From positions 1 to 64,000 of the forward strand of contig JAEUHK010000051.1 in NCBI GenBank assembly GCA_016795465.1: a DNA stretch of 64,000 nt, read 5' to 3'. This stretch comes from Verrucomicrobiaceae bacterium. GTDB taxonomy: Bacteria; Verrucomicrobiota; Verrucomicrobiia; Verrucomicrobiales; Verrucomicrobiaceae. Made by a program: the position numbers and the translations under genes. The notes beneath the pieces were generated by a model, which did no database searches, was not told the origin of the DNA, and worked only from the letters and a program-made list of their open reading frames with translations. Positions 33,109 through 40,970 of this stretch are shown piece after piece; within the stretch, counting starts at the first letter, position 1; each line of letters opens with the position of its first letter.

Positions 33109-33160
33109 AAAGTGGTCAAGGAGGTCAAAACAGGACCTGCTTGGCCACTTTGGCTTTTTG
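33109..33160 (+). terminator. Probable terminator after the PQQ-repeat gene
   Basis: AAAGTGGTCAAGGAGGT (33109-33125) and ACCTGCTTGGCCACTTT (33135-33151) pair at nearly every position, with one mismatch and one G-U pair, over a nine-base loop. GGCTTTTTG follows. It lies about 35 bp after the stop codon; the T-run is short, so efficiency is uncertain. The stem is also unusually long, and its TGGTCAAG sequence recalls CTTGACCAC motifs upstream of other genes here. Confidence 0.55.
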
Positions 33161-33203
33161 GCCGGTTGCACGAACTGCCGCCCTTTGCTCTTAGCTTCTG
33201 ATC

Positions 33204-34004
33204 ATGTCCGCCCTGCCATCGCCTGAACTCTCCGTCATCCCCGTCCGCTCCTACTTTGTGCGGGCTCGCAATGCACTGCTCGTGCGGGGGAAGTTTCAGC
33301 AGCTCTACATCGACTACTACCTGCACCTCATGCAGCACGGCATCCAGCAGAAGGAAAAGCTCGATGACATGCTGAAGGACACGCTCGCCGGACTGACGCT
33401 GCACCTTTGCTCGCGGCCGCACGACGAGACGGTGGCATGGACGATCCATTTGAAGGAGCCGCAGCGGGCGAATCTCTTCGTCACCGGCAGCACAAACCCA
33501 GGCCGCGTCACCGGCCGCATCTTCACCGAAGATGTGAAGCAGGAGGGCGAGGCCCTTTTCATCGCGCAGACGACGCGGCCGAACCATCCCACGCGGCAGA
33601 GCATGATCCAGTTCGAGGGCAGCGATGTCTTCAAGGGCGTGGAAGGCTTTTACACCACCAGCGAACAGCGGCTCACGCGTCTCTTTCGCCTGCCGGACGA
33701 GGAGTATGTGCAAATCTCCGCCGAGCCGGATTGCGATGAGATCTGGCTGAGTGAGATCCAGCTCGAAAACGTGCTCGAGATCGAGCAAAACGAGACGCTC
33801 ACGCTGCTCGAGACACGCGGCTACCAGTTCGAATGCGGCTGCAGCATGGAGCGCCTGCTTCCCATCATCAACCGGCTGCCCAAGGACGACCTCGATCACA
33901 TCTTCGAGGATGGCGTGGCGCAGGTCACCTGCCCTCGCTGCGCCGCCATTTTCCGCACCACGAAGGAACAATTCGAAACCTGGCGTGCGGCAAACGCCGC
34001 GTGA
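33204..34004 (+). CDS. hslO: Redox-regulated chaperone Hsp33
   Basis: A 266-residue cytoplasmic holdase that switches on under oxidative stress. The zinc-binding switch is complete: Cys211 and Cys213 (ECGCS) and Cys243 and Cys246 (TCPRC), with 29 residues between the two pairs, in the family range. The N-terminal domain contains VRSYFVRARNALLVRGKF and GSTNPGRVTGRIFTED. Length is slightly short but normal. It is monocistronic and convergent with the LRR-protein gene. Confidence 0.92.
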   Translation: MSALPSPELSVIPVRSYFVRARNALLVRGKFQQLYIDYYLHLMQHGIQQKEKLDDMLKDTLAGLTLHLCSRPHDETVAWTIHLKEPQRANLFVTGSTNPGRVTGRIFTEDVKQEGEALFIAQTTRPNHPTRQSMIQFEGSDVFKGVEGFYTTSEQRLTRLFRLPDEEYVQISAEPDCDEIWLSEIQLENVLEIEQNETLTLLETRGYQFECGCSMERLLPIINRLPKDDLDHIFEDGVAQVTCPRCAAIFRTTKEQFETWRAANAA

Positions 34005-34013
34005 CACAGCCAT

Positions 34014-35987
34014 TCACGGCTTTTTGGCTGGGTGAATGACATCCGGGTCCCGTTTCAGCAGTTGCATGTGCGTGGCCAGGTTTCCGCCATGGTGATAAAT
34101 GGCATCGAACGACAGCGTGGCAAAGAACCGGTAGCTGTCCGCCAGCGGATGCTCGCGGGGATCATCGAAAAAGCTGGGCGGAGGATCGGGCGGCGGCGCG
34201 GTCTTCACCTCTCCTTCGCCATCATCGGGATCATCTGGATCGTTTTGCTCCTGTTCATCGAAAGGCTTGAGTTGAAAATCCGGACGTTCTTCCTCTTCAT
34301 CATCTTCTTTGTCCTCGCCGCCGCCTGCGGGCTGTGTGATGCCCCGCCATGGTTTTCCCCGGATTTCCTCGGGCGGCTCAAAATCCTCAGGGTCGACCTC
34401 CTCGCCCTCTTCCTCGGTCACCCGCTTGCGGAACTGGGTTTCGATCAAATGCTCCTGTGTCTTCTTATAGACGTCATACATCTCGTCCTCGTCCCAGCGA
34501 TCTCTTTCCTCCTTCATCTGGCGGAGCCATTTTTTGCGTTCCTCGTCCATTTCAGACTCCTTGATGCGGAGAAAGATGCTGATTTGAAACAACCAAGGGT
34601 GCGGCGACACCGCCATGACGCCACGCAAGGTGTCGATGATCTCCGGGTAACGCTTCAACACGTCGATGGACTCGATGCTGAAGGAAAGCGACCGCGTCCA
34701 GTTTGTCTCAGAGGCCCCTCCGAAGGTGTTTCTCACCGCATCCGCATCCCCCAAGAGTTCCTCGAGTGCCTTCAGCGCCCGATTGAGCATCCAAAGCAGT
34801 TCCAGATGGAACTTTTTGGGGTGTGCCAGGTAGTCCTCACCGGGCTGGTCCGCACCACGCGGAATCAAAGAAAAATCCCCGCCGACCTCTACCGCGATGA
34901 ACTTCATGGGTGGCAGCGATCTGGGCGGAACGGCAAACTCCTCATCCCAGGAGCGGAGCACCGCATTCACCGCCTGCACGTCCAGCATGACAGCCGGCGA
35001 CTGTGAGGCTTCGAGCTGGCAGAGTTTTGGAGCCTGGGCCAGCGGCCAGTAATTGCGTGGAACGACACCTGCAAAGCGCACCCACAGCAGCTCGCCCAGC
35101 CGTGTCAGGGGTGACACATCACGCGGCCACCCATCCTGAGTGTCCACCTCCAGGCAGTCGAGGTGCTGCAGCGATTCGATTTCCGCAAAATCGCGCAGCG
35201 GTCCGGTGAGCTTCAAGTGCCGCAGTTCTGGAAAGCGCGAGATGCCGCGTAGGCTCTGCACACCGCCCAGTTTTAGGACGCGCAACCGCGGCATTTCCGG
35301 CAGCAGCAAGCAGTCACGCTGCACACACATGGAATGTTCCAGCTCTGCCGTGTGCAGACTGGGAAACTCCAACCCCTCCAGCACAGCCGGGTTGGGATGC
35401 CAGGTCAGTTGTTCCAGTTCGCGCAGAGCGGCCAGAGGACTCGCATCCACCCAATACAGAGGAGGCGTGAAAAGAGGAGCGCCAGTGCCGCTGAGAATGA
35501 TCGAAAGCCGCCTCAGTCTCCTCGCATGCCGGAAAGGACCAAAATCCTCCAGCACACCGCTATGCATCTGCAAATGGCGGAGATGAGGCAGAGACTCCAA
35601 AAACGAAAGATCGCTCATGCTCGTGCTACCGAGGTTGATCTCCTCCAGCGCCGGGAAGAATCGAAAAGCATCGCCCGCGTCTCCGATCCGGCGCATCTCA
35701 TTGCTGAACCAGACGGGGGCGAATTTCTTGAAATGAGGCGCCAGCCTTGCCGCCCGCTCCGTGTCCACCTCGTCAAACTCCGGCATCAGCAACGGATTGA
35801 GATAAAAGCTCTTCCACACATGAGACTCCACCTGCCGGTAGATACGTCCCTGCTTTTCTTGCAGTGGAATCTGATGCCATTCGATCAAGCGACACGCCTC
35901 GCAGATCTGGAAGGCAAGGAACCGCTCGTCAGCGGTCCTGGCATCATCCAGCGCCCACCGGGTAAAGGGTGACAGCTCAGAAGGCAT
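34014..35987 (-). CDS. Leucine-rich-repeat protein with acidic C-terminal tail
   Basis: A 657-residue, apparently cytoplasmic protein (no signal peptide at MPSELSPFTRW). About residues 95-330 hold irregular leucine-rich repeats with L-x-x-L-x-L patterns such as LPHLRHLQMHSGVLEDFGPF, SLHTAELEHS and FPELRHLKLTGPL. The last 170 residues are strongly acidic and proline-rich (EEEGEEVDPEDFEPPEE, DKEDDEEEERPDFQ), followed by a folded end DSYRFFATLSFDAIYHHGG. Function unknown; LRRs indicate a protein- or ligand-binding role. It is divergent from the glycosyltransferase gene with about 90 bp between them. Confidence 0.7.
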   Translation of the reverse strand: MPSELSPFTRWALDDARTADERFLAFQICEACRLIEWHQIPLQEKQGRIYRQVESHVWKSFYLNPLLMPEFDEVDTERAARLAPHFKKFAPVWFSNEMRRIGDAGDAFRFFPALEEINLGSTSMSDLSFLESLPHLRHLQMHSGVLEDFGPFRHARRLRRLSIILSGTGAPLFTPPLYWVDASPLAALRELEQLTWHPNPAVLEGLEFPSLHTAELEHSMCVQRDCLLLPEMPRLRVLKLGGVQSLRGISRFPELRHLKLTGPLRDFAEIESLQHLDCLEVDTQDGWPRDVSPLTRLGELLWVRFAGVVPRNYWPLAQAPKLCQLEASQSPAVMLDVQAVNAVLRSWDEEFAVPPRSLPPMKFIAVEVGGDFSLIPRGADQPGEDYLAHPKKFHLELLWMLNRALKALEELLGDADAVRNTFGGASETNWTRSLSFSIESIDVLKRYPEIIDTLRGVMAVSPHPWLFQISIFLRIKESEMDEERKKWLRQMKEERDRWDEDEMYDVYKKTQEHLIETQFRKRVTEEEGEEVDPEDFEPPEEIRGKPWRGITQPAGGGEDKEDDEEEERPDFQLKPFDEQEQNDPDDPDDGEGEVKTAPPPDPPPSFFDDPREHPLADSYRFFATLSFDAIYHHGGNLATHMQLLKRDPDVIHPAKKP

Positions 35988-36078
35988 GGGGAAATCATAC
36001 TGGACCGCCGGGATCGAGACCACAAAATTCTTCACCACTGGCATTTGTCGCATCCAGCCTATGGTGCGCACCTTTCCC

Positions 36079-37155
36079 ATGCGCCTCGCCCTCATCCGCC
36101 GACAGTTTTCCGCCACCGGAGGTGCGGAGCTGTATCTCCAGCGATTGCTGGCGGCTCTCGTGAAGGCCGGGCATGAGGTGCATCTGTATGCCGAGGGCTG
36201 GCAGGGGCAGGCCGAAGGTGTGACCTTTCATGCGGTGAAGGCGGGCGGCAGTCGTGCGGAGCGTGCGCTGCGTTTTGCGGAAGCGGTGAAGAGCATGATT
36301 GAGACGGAGCGCTTCGACAGCGTGCTGAGCCTCGAACGCACGCTGAAGCAGGATGTGTATCGCGCCGGTGATGGCCTGCATCGCGTGTGGCTGGAGCGGC
36401 GGCGGCAGTTCGCGCCGTGGTGGAAGAGGCTCTTCATCGGCCGTGGTGGCTTTCATCGCCAGATGATGGCGCTGGAGGCACGCACATTTGATCCGGCGAA
36501 TACGAAACGCGTGATCGTGAACTCGGAAATGGTGCGTCATGAGATCGCTCGGCACTTTCCAGCCTTCCCGCAAGATCGCGTGCACCTCGTGCGCAATGGA
36601 GTCGAGGTCTCCCGGTTTCAAAAAGCCGACCGCAAGGCCTCGCGAGCCCGTTTTGGCCTTCATGAGCAGGATTTCGTGCTCGTGTTCGTGGGGTCCGGTT
36701 GGGAGCGAAAAGGGCTTCCATGGCTGTTGAGCTACATGGAAGGCCAGAGACACGATCCGAGCCTCAAACTGCTCGTGACGACGCGTGACCGCATCCGCGG
36801 CTCCGTGCCGCCAAATGTCGTGCTCACCGGCCCGCTGGCCGATGTGGAGGCGGTGTATGCCGCGGCAGACCTGCTGACCTTCCTGCCGATTTATGAACCC
36901 TGCTCGAATGTGGTCAGCGAGGCTCTCGCAGCGGGCATTCCGGCCATCACGACGGTCATGAATGGTGCCGCGGAGTGGATCGAGCCCGGCGTGAACGGCC
37001 ATGTGCTCGATGATCCGCGGGATCTGGCCTCGCTCGGCATGTTCATCAATCACTGGCGGCTCCATCGCCAGCATCCCGTGCCCACTCGCGAGCCTTTGGA
37101 CCTCGACACAAACGTGCGAAACACCATCGCGGTGCTCGAACTGGCCGCGCGGTGA
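36079..37155 (+). CDS. Group 1 glycosyltransferase, WaaG-like
   Basis: A 358-residue GT-B (GT4-type) glycosyltransferase. The N-terminal RQFSATGGAELYLQRLLAAL and HEVHLYAEGW match lipopolysaccharide core glucosyltransferases; the donor-binding region has VGSGWERKGLPWLL and the E-x7-E-type motif EPCSNVVSEALAAGIPAI. It may add a sugar to LPS core or another envelope glycan. The start at 36079 (MRLALIRRQ) is preferred over upstream ATGs because it begins at the first conserved strand. Followed at 3 bp by the convergent potA gene. Confidence 0.82.
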   Translation: MRLALIRRQFSATGGAELYLQRLLAALVKAGHEVHLYAEGWQGQAEGVTFHAVKAGGSRAERALRFAEAVKSMIETERFDSVLSLERTLKQDVYRAGDGLHRVWLERRRQFAPWWKRLFIGRGGFHRQMMALEARTFDPANTKRVIVNSEMVRHEIARHFPAFPQDRVHLVRNGVEVSRFQKADRKASRARFGLHEQDFVLVFVGSGWERKGLPWLLSYMEGQRHDPSLKLLVTTRDRIRGSVPPNVVLTGPLADVEAVYAAADLLTFLPIYEPCSNVVSEALAAGIPAITTVMNGAAEWIEPGVNGHVLDDPRDLASLGMFINHWRLHRQHPVPTREPLDLDTNVRNTIAVLELAAR

Positions 37156-37158
37156 GAT

Positions 37159-38265
37159 TCAACCGACAGGCGAACAGCTCACGACACGCGCTTCCTCGGG
37201 ATGGAAGCAGACAAAGACTCGCTCGCCGCGTTTCGGTGTGTCACCGGCGGAGGCGAAGCGATTGTTCGGCATTTGCACCAGCAGCCTCAAATCACCCGCC
37301 TGGACCACAAACCGGATGTGAGCACCAAAGTAGGCAGCTTCCTCAACGCTTGCTGAATACGCGTTCACACGCTCGGCGGCACTCGGACGCTGGCGGGTGA
37401 GCATGAGTTTCTCAGGGCGTACCATCACACGCACCTCCTGGCCCATCTCGAGGCCGCCGGAGGCACGCACCATGGGATTGCCGATGCCGTCACAGAACAC
37501 ACGCACATAACCCTCGTGCCGGACTTCGAGCACTTTGCCCGTGAAGAAGTTCGCATCGCCGACGAAGCCGGCCACGAAGTCGGTGCCTGGCATTTCGTAG
37601 AGCCGCTCCGGCGCGTCCACTTGCTCCACGCGGCCAGCGTTCATCACGGCGATGCGGTCGCTGAGGCTCATCGCCTCGCCTTGATCGTGCGTGACGTAGA
37701 TGAAGGTCGTGCCCACCTGCTCGTGGATGGCTTTCAGCTCCAGCAGCATGTGCTGGCGCAGCTTCAAATCGAGAGCGGCGAGCGGTTCATCGAGCAGCAG
37801 GACCTGCGGACGGTTCACGAGTGCCCGGGCGATGGCCACCCGCTGCCGCTGGCCGCCGCTGAGCTGCGCCGGCCGTTTGCGGGCATGCTCTTGAAGCTTC
37901 ACCATCGACAGCATGGCATTCACCGCCGGCTCGATTTCCGAGCGAGGCTTGCCCGCCATTTTCAATCCGAAGGCGATGTTGTCCGCCACGCTCAGATGCG
38001 GGAAGAGGGCGTAGTTTTGAAACACCGTGTTCACGGGCCGCTTCTCCGGCGGCAGGAAGGTGATGTCCTTGCCATCGAGGATGATGCGCCCCTCATCCGG
38101 CTGCTCAAAGCCCGCGATCATGCGCAGCAGCGTCGTCTTTCCGCAGCCGCTCGGTCCGAGAAGCGAAAAGGCCTCGCCGCGGCCGATTTGAAGCGAGACA
38201 CCATCGACGGCGCGATGGGCACCGAAGCTCTTCGTGACGTTTTCGATGGTGAGGAGGCCTTCCAT
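37159..38265 (-). CDS. potA: PotA-like spermidine/putrescine ABC transporter ATP-binding protein
   Basis: A 368-residue ABC ATPase. Walker A GPSGCGKTT (37-45), Q-loop VFQNYALFPHL, signature LSGGQRQR, Walker B LLLDEPLAALD and the C-terminal TOBE-type domain with VRVMVRPEKLML. The pattern with APERLYEMP and FVGDANF is typical of PotA-type importers. No permease (PotB/C) or binding protein is in the window, so it is either an orphan subunit working with distant genes or has another role. The upstream frame extension is not supported. Confidence 0.85.
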   Translation of the reverse strand: MEGLLTIENVTKSFGAHRAVDGVSLQIGRGEAFSLLGPSGCGKTTLLRMIAGFEQPDEGRIILDGKDITFLPPEKRPVNTVFQNYALFPHLSVADNIAFGLKMAGKPRSEIEPAVNAMLSMVKLQEHARKRPAQLSGGQRQRVAIARALVNRPQVLLLDEPLAALDLKLRQHMLLELKAIHEQVGTTFIYVTHDQGEAMSLSDRIAVMNAGRVEQVDAPERLYEMPGTDFVAGFVGDANFFTGKVLEVRHEGYVRVFCDGIGNPMVRASGGLEMGQEVRVMVRPEKLMLTRQRPSAAERVNAYSASVEEAAYFGAHIRFVVQAGDLRLLVQMPNNRFASAGDTPKRGERVFVCFHPEEARVVSCSPVG

Positions 38266-38299
38266 GGGCGGAGCGATGGCAGACGGTGTTTTCAAACGC

Positions 38300-39010
38300 T
38301 TATGACGACCCGCCACGAACCACCATCGTGTCCGCGATGAGGTCGTGGAGGCAGCGGTGGTCGGCGCGGAAGATGCACAGGATGTCAAAAAGCTGAATGC
38401 CAGCCCCGACATACGCAATGCTGCCGAGCACACCCATCACAAAGGAACGCAGCAAGACAGCCCGCACGAAGCCTGCACGAGCACCGGTCTGGAACATCAC
38501 GACGCGGATGCCCGTGATCCACTTGCCAATCGTCTGCCCGCGCACGGAAAGCATGATGATATTGACCACAGCAACGCCAATGAGCAGCCAGGCCGCGGAC
38601 TGAAAGGCCTCGGGCCGTGCCTTCATCTCTTCCATGAGGATCTCCGCCACAGCCGTCGGCGTCTCGGCCTTCGCGGCCTTGTCACCAAGGCCTTGCGCCA
38701 GCAGCAGGGCCACCGGGAGCAGGCAGAGATTGTCTATGAACCACGCCAGGAAGCGTTGCGGCCTTGTGGCGAGATTCATTTCACCCGCGAGGTCCGGCAG
38801 ACGCTCCAGGGAGGGCAGCGGCGGCGGTGTGCCGACGACCGGCTCAGGCTCCGAAGGCGTGAACCGAACGGAGAGCGGCTCCCAATCGGTCATGCCCGGT
38901 GCCCAGCAGAGGTCCGCAGGCTTAAACTGGCCGCGACGCAGCCCGGCGCTGATGTCCAGATCGCTGAACTCGCCGAGTTGCTCGCTGTCTCTCGCGACGT
39001 GATACTTCAT
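38300..39010 (-). CDS. GYF_2-RDD family membrane protein
   Basis: A 236-residue membrane protein. The first 55 residues (MKYHVARDSEQLGEFSDLDI... WAPGMTDWEPL) match the GYF_2 domain, which binds proline-rich peptides. The RDD domain follows with TRPQRFLAWFIDNLCLLPV, GQTIGKWITGIRVV and RSFVMGVLGS, and three to four hydrophobic helices. Its role is unknown; RDD proteins have been linked to ion transport or membrane-protein regulation. It lies just upstream of potA on the same strand, with a 34-bp gap, so they may share a transcript. Confidence 0.83.
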   Translation of the reverse strand: MKYHVARDSEQLGEFSDLDISAGLRRGQFKPADLCWAPGMTDWEPLSVRFTPSEPEPVVGTPPPLPSLERLPDLAGEMNLATRPQRFLAWFIDNLCLLPVALLLAQGLGDKAAKAETPTAVAEILMEEMKARPEAFQSAAWLLIGVAVVNIIMLSVRGQTIGKWITGIRVVMFQTGARAGFVRAVLLRSFVMGVLGSIAYVGAGIQLFDILCIFRADHRCLHDLIADTMVVRGGSS

Positions 39011-39048
39011 GCCGTGTCAGTAGGTCGCGAAATGCGGGTGGCAAGGCA

Positions 39049-39930
39049 TCAGGCGATGATGCCCAGCTTCTTCAGCGTGGCGGTCAGTTCGTCCACCTTG
39101 GCCTTTTCCATGCCCACGAGCGGAAGGCGCAGCTCGTCGGAGCAGTGACCGGCCAGCGCCATCGCCGTTTTGATCGGGATGGGATTGGTGGCCAGTTTCA
39201 GGAAGGCGGCGAAGAGCGGGTAATACTTCGCGTGGATGGTGTAGGCGGAGGCGTAGTCGCCCTTCAGAGCCAGCTTCACGAGGTCGCTGATCTGCTTCGG
39301 AATGAGGTTCGAGGCCACGCTGACGATGCCGCAGCCGCCCACGGACATGAAGGGCAACGTGAGGCCGTCATCGCCGGAGAGGATCTCAAAATCGGCAGGC
39401 AGGAGCTGCTTCATCTGGCTCACACGCTCGGGATTGCCACCGGCTTCCTTGATGGCGCGGATGTTCGGGCAGCTCTCGGCGAGACGCACGAGCACATCGA
39501 GACCGATCTCGATGCCGCAGCGGCCCGGGATGCTGTAAAGCATGATCGGCAGCTTCGTGTTGTCGGCGATGGCCTTGAAATGCTGATACAGGCCTTCCGG
39601 CGTCGGCTTGTTGTAGTAAGGAGCCACTTGCAGCGAAGCGGTCGCGCCTGCGGCCTCGGCTTCCTGGGTCAGCTCGATGGCCTCGCGGGTCGAATTCGAT
39701 CCTGTGCCCGCCATGACACCGCCGCGGCCTCTGGCGAACTCCACGGCCAGCTTCACGACCTGCTCGTGCTCATCGTGATCGAGCGTGGGCGACTCACCGG
39801 TCGTGCCGCAGGGCACAATGCCCGTCACGCCATTGTCGAACTGGAAATCAACAAGACGTTTGAGCGCGGCTTCATCGACTTGGCCGTTCTTGAAAGGGGT
39901 GACAATAGCGGTGTGGGTTCCGGCGAACAT
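39049..39930 (-). CDS. dapA: 4-hydroxy-tetrahydrodipicolinate synthase
   Basis: A 293-residue lysine and meso-DAP pathway enzyme that condenses pyruvate with aspartate semialdehyde. Schiff-base Lys161 in RAIKEAGGN, Tyr132 in MLYSIPGRCG, and the Thr pair 43-44 in CGTTGESPTL are intact. Length is typical. It follows dapF on the minus strand with a 22-bp gap, so the two form a dapFA unit. Start set at MFAGTHTAIVTPF, the family N-terminus. Confidence 0.96.
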   Translation of the reverse strand: MFAGTHTAIVTPFKNGQVDEAALKRLVDFQFDNGVTGIVPCGTTGESPTLDHDEHEQVVKLAVEFARGRGGVMAGTGSNSTREAIELTQEAEAAGATASLQVAPYYNKPTPEGLYQHFKAIADNTKLPIMLYSIPGRCGIEIGLDVLVRLAESCPNIRAIKEAGGNPERVSQMKQLLPADFEILSGDDGLTLPFMSVGGCGIVSVASNLIPKQISDLVKLALKGDYASAYTIHAKYYPLFAAFLKLATNPIPIKTAMALAGHCSDELRLPLVGMEKAKVDELTATLKKLGIIA

Positions 39931-39952
39931 GGGAAAGGAAAGGGCGCGGAGC

Positions 39953-40765
39953 TTAGAGTTGAACGGTGCCTTGGAAAACGAAATCTGCGGGGCCAAAGAG
40001 CGTCACATTCGTGTATTCGGACTTCGAGGGCTCCTCAAAGCCCACTTGGAGCGTGTCGCCGCCCTTCACGAGGACGCTGACGGGGCTGGGGGCACCAGTG
40101 AGTTCGTGATGAATGAGGGCACAGGCCACCATGCCGGTGCCGCAGGCGAGAGTTTCGCCCTCAACGCCGCGTTCGTAGGTGCGGATGGCGATGCTGCCCG
40201 GTGCGGTGACCTTGGCGAAGTTGGCGTTCGTCCCCTTCGGCTTGAAGGCCTCGTGGTAGCGCAGGCCAGCTCCCCACTCCATCACGGGAACGCCGGCCAG
40301 ATCCTCGACGAAAACAACCGCGTGTGGCACGCCGGTATTCACGCTGTGCACGGTCAGATCGCTGCCAGCGACGGGCAGCGTCTGTGCGAGCTTCAGGCTG
40401 TGCGGAGCGCTCATGTTGATGCGCACCTGACCGGCCTCGAACTCGGCACTGATCATGCCAGCGAGGGTTTCAAAGCGGATCTTGGTCAGCGTATCGCCGT
40501 GGAGATGGTTCACGAAGCGGCCAAAGCAGCGGGCGCCGTTGCCGCACATCTCCGCTTCGCCACCATCGGCGTTGTAGTAGCGCATCTTGAAGTCGCCGCC
40601 CTCGGTCGCGGGCTCGACGCAGAGCAATCCATCGGCACCGATGCCGCGATGGCGGTCACACAGCTTCTCAATCTGCTCTTTGGTGAGGGCCAGCTTGAGG
40701 TCGCGATTGTCCAGCATGACGAAGTCATTGCCGGCACCGTTCATTTTGGTGAATTGGAGGGTCAT
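39953..40765 (-). CDS. dapF: Diaminopimelate epimerase
   Basis: A 270-residue cofactor-independent racemase converting LL- to meso-diaminopimelate for cell wall and lysine. The two active-site cysteines are in EMCGNGARC (Cys74) and LACGTGM (Cys208); the start FTKMNGAGNDFVMLDN is canonical. It is the first gene of the dapFA pair. The region upstream (40766-40970) is a 205-bp divergent intergenic space shared with the Roco gene; no clear promoter could be assigned. Confidence 0.96.
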   Translation of the reverse strand: MTLQFTKMNGAGNDFVMLDNRDLKLALTKEQIEKLCDRHRGIGADGLLCVEPATEGGDFKMRYYNADGGEAEMCGNGARCFGRFVNHLHGDTLTKIRFETLAGMISAEFEAGQVRINMSAPHSLKLAQTLPVAGSDLTVHSVNTGVPHAVVFVEDLAGVPVMEWGAGLRYHEAFKPKGTNANFAKVTAPGSIAIRTYERGVEGETLACGTGMVACALIHHELTGAPSPVSVLVKGGDTLQVGFEEPSKSEYTNVTLFGPADFVFQGTVQL

Positions 40766-40970
40766 GGAAAAGGGCGCGCAGTGAAAGCGAGCGCCGGGGA
40801 GCGGTCAAGGAAGTCCAGCGCCGGAGGCGAGGGCACCAGACTGGGGCAGGAAGCCAATTGCACAGCCCAAGCGGGCCTTCCGCCGCAGGCATTGACAACA
40901 ATGGGGCAGGCGAGTCATAAGTGCATCGTCCCCACTTTCGTGCGCCTCACTACCCGACCCGCCGCCTACC

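Noticed and set aside
35986..36078. N-terminal extension of the glycosyltransferase
   Set aside because: The extra 31 residues (MGKSYWTAGIETTKF...) do not match the family, and the divergent LRR gene starts here.
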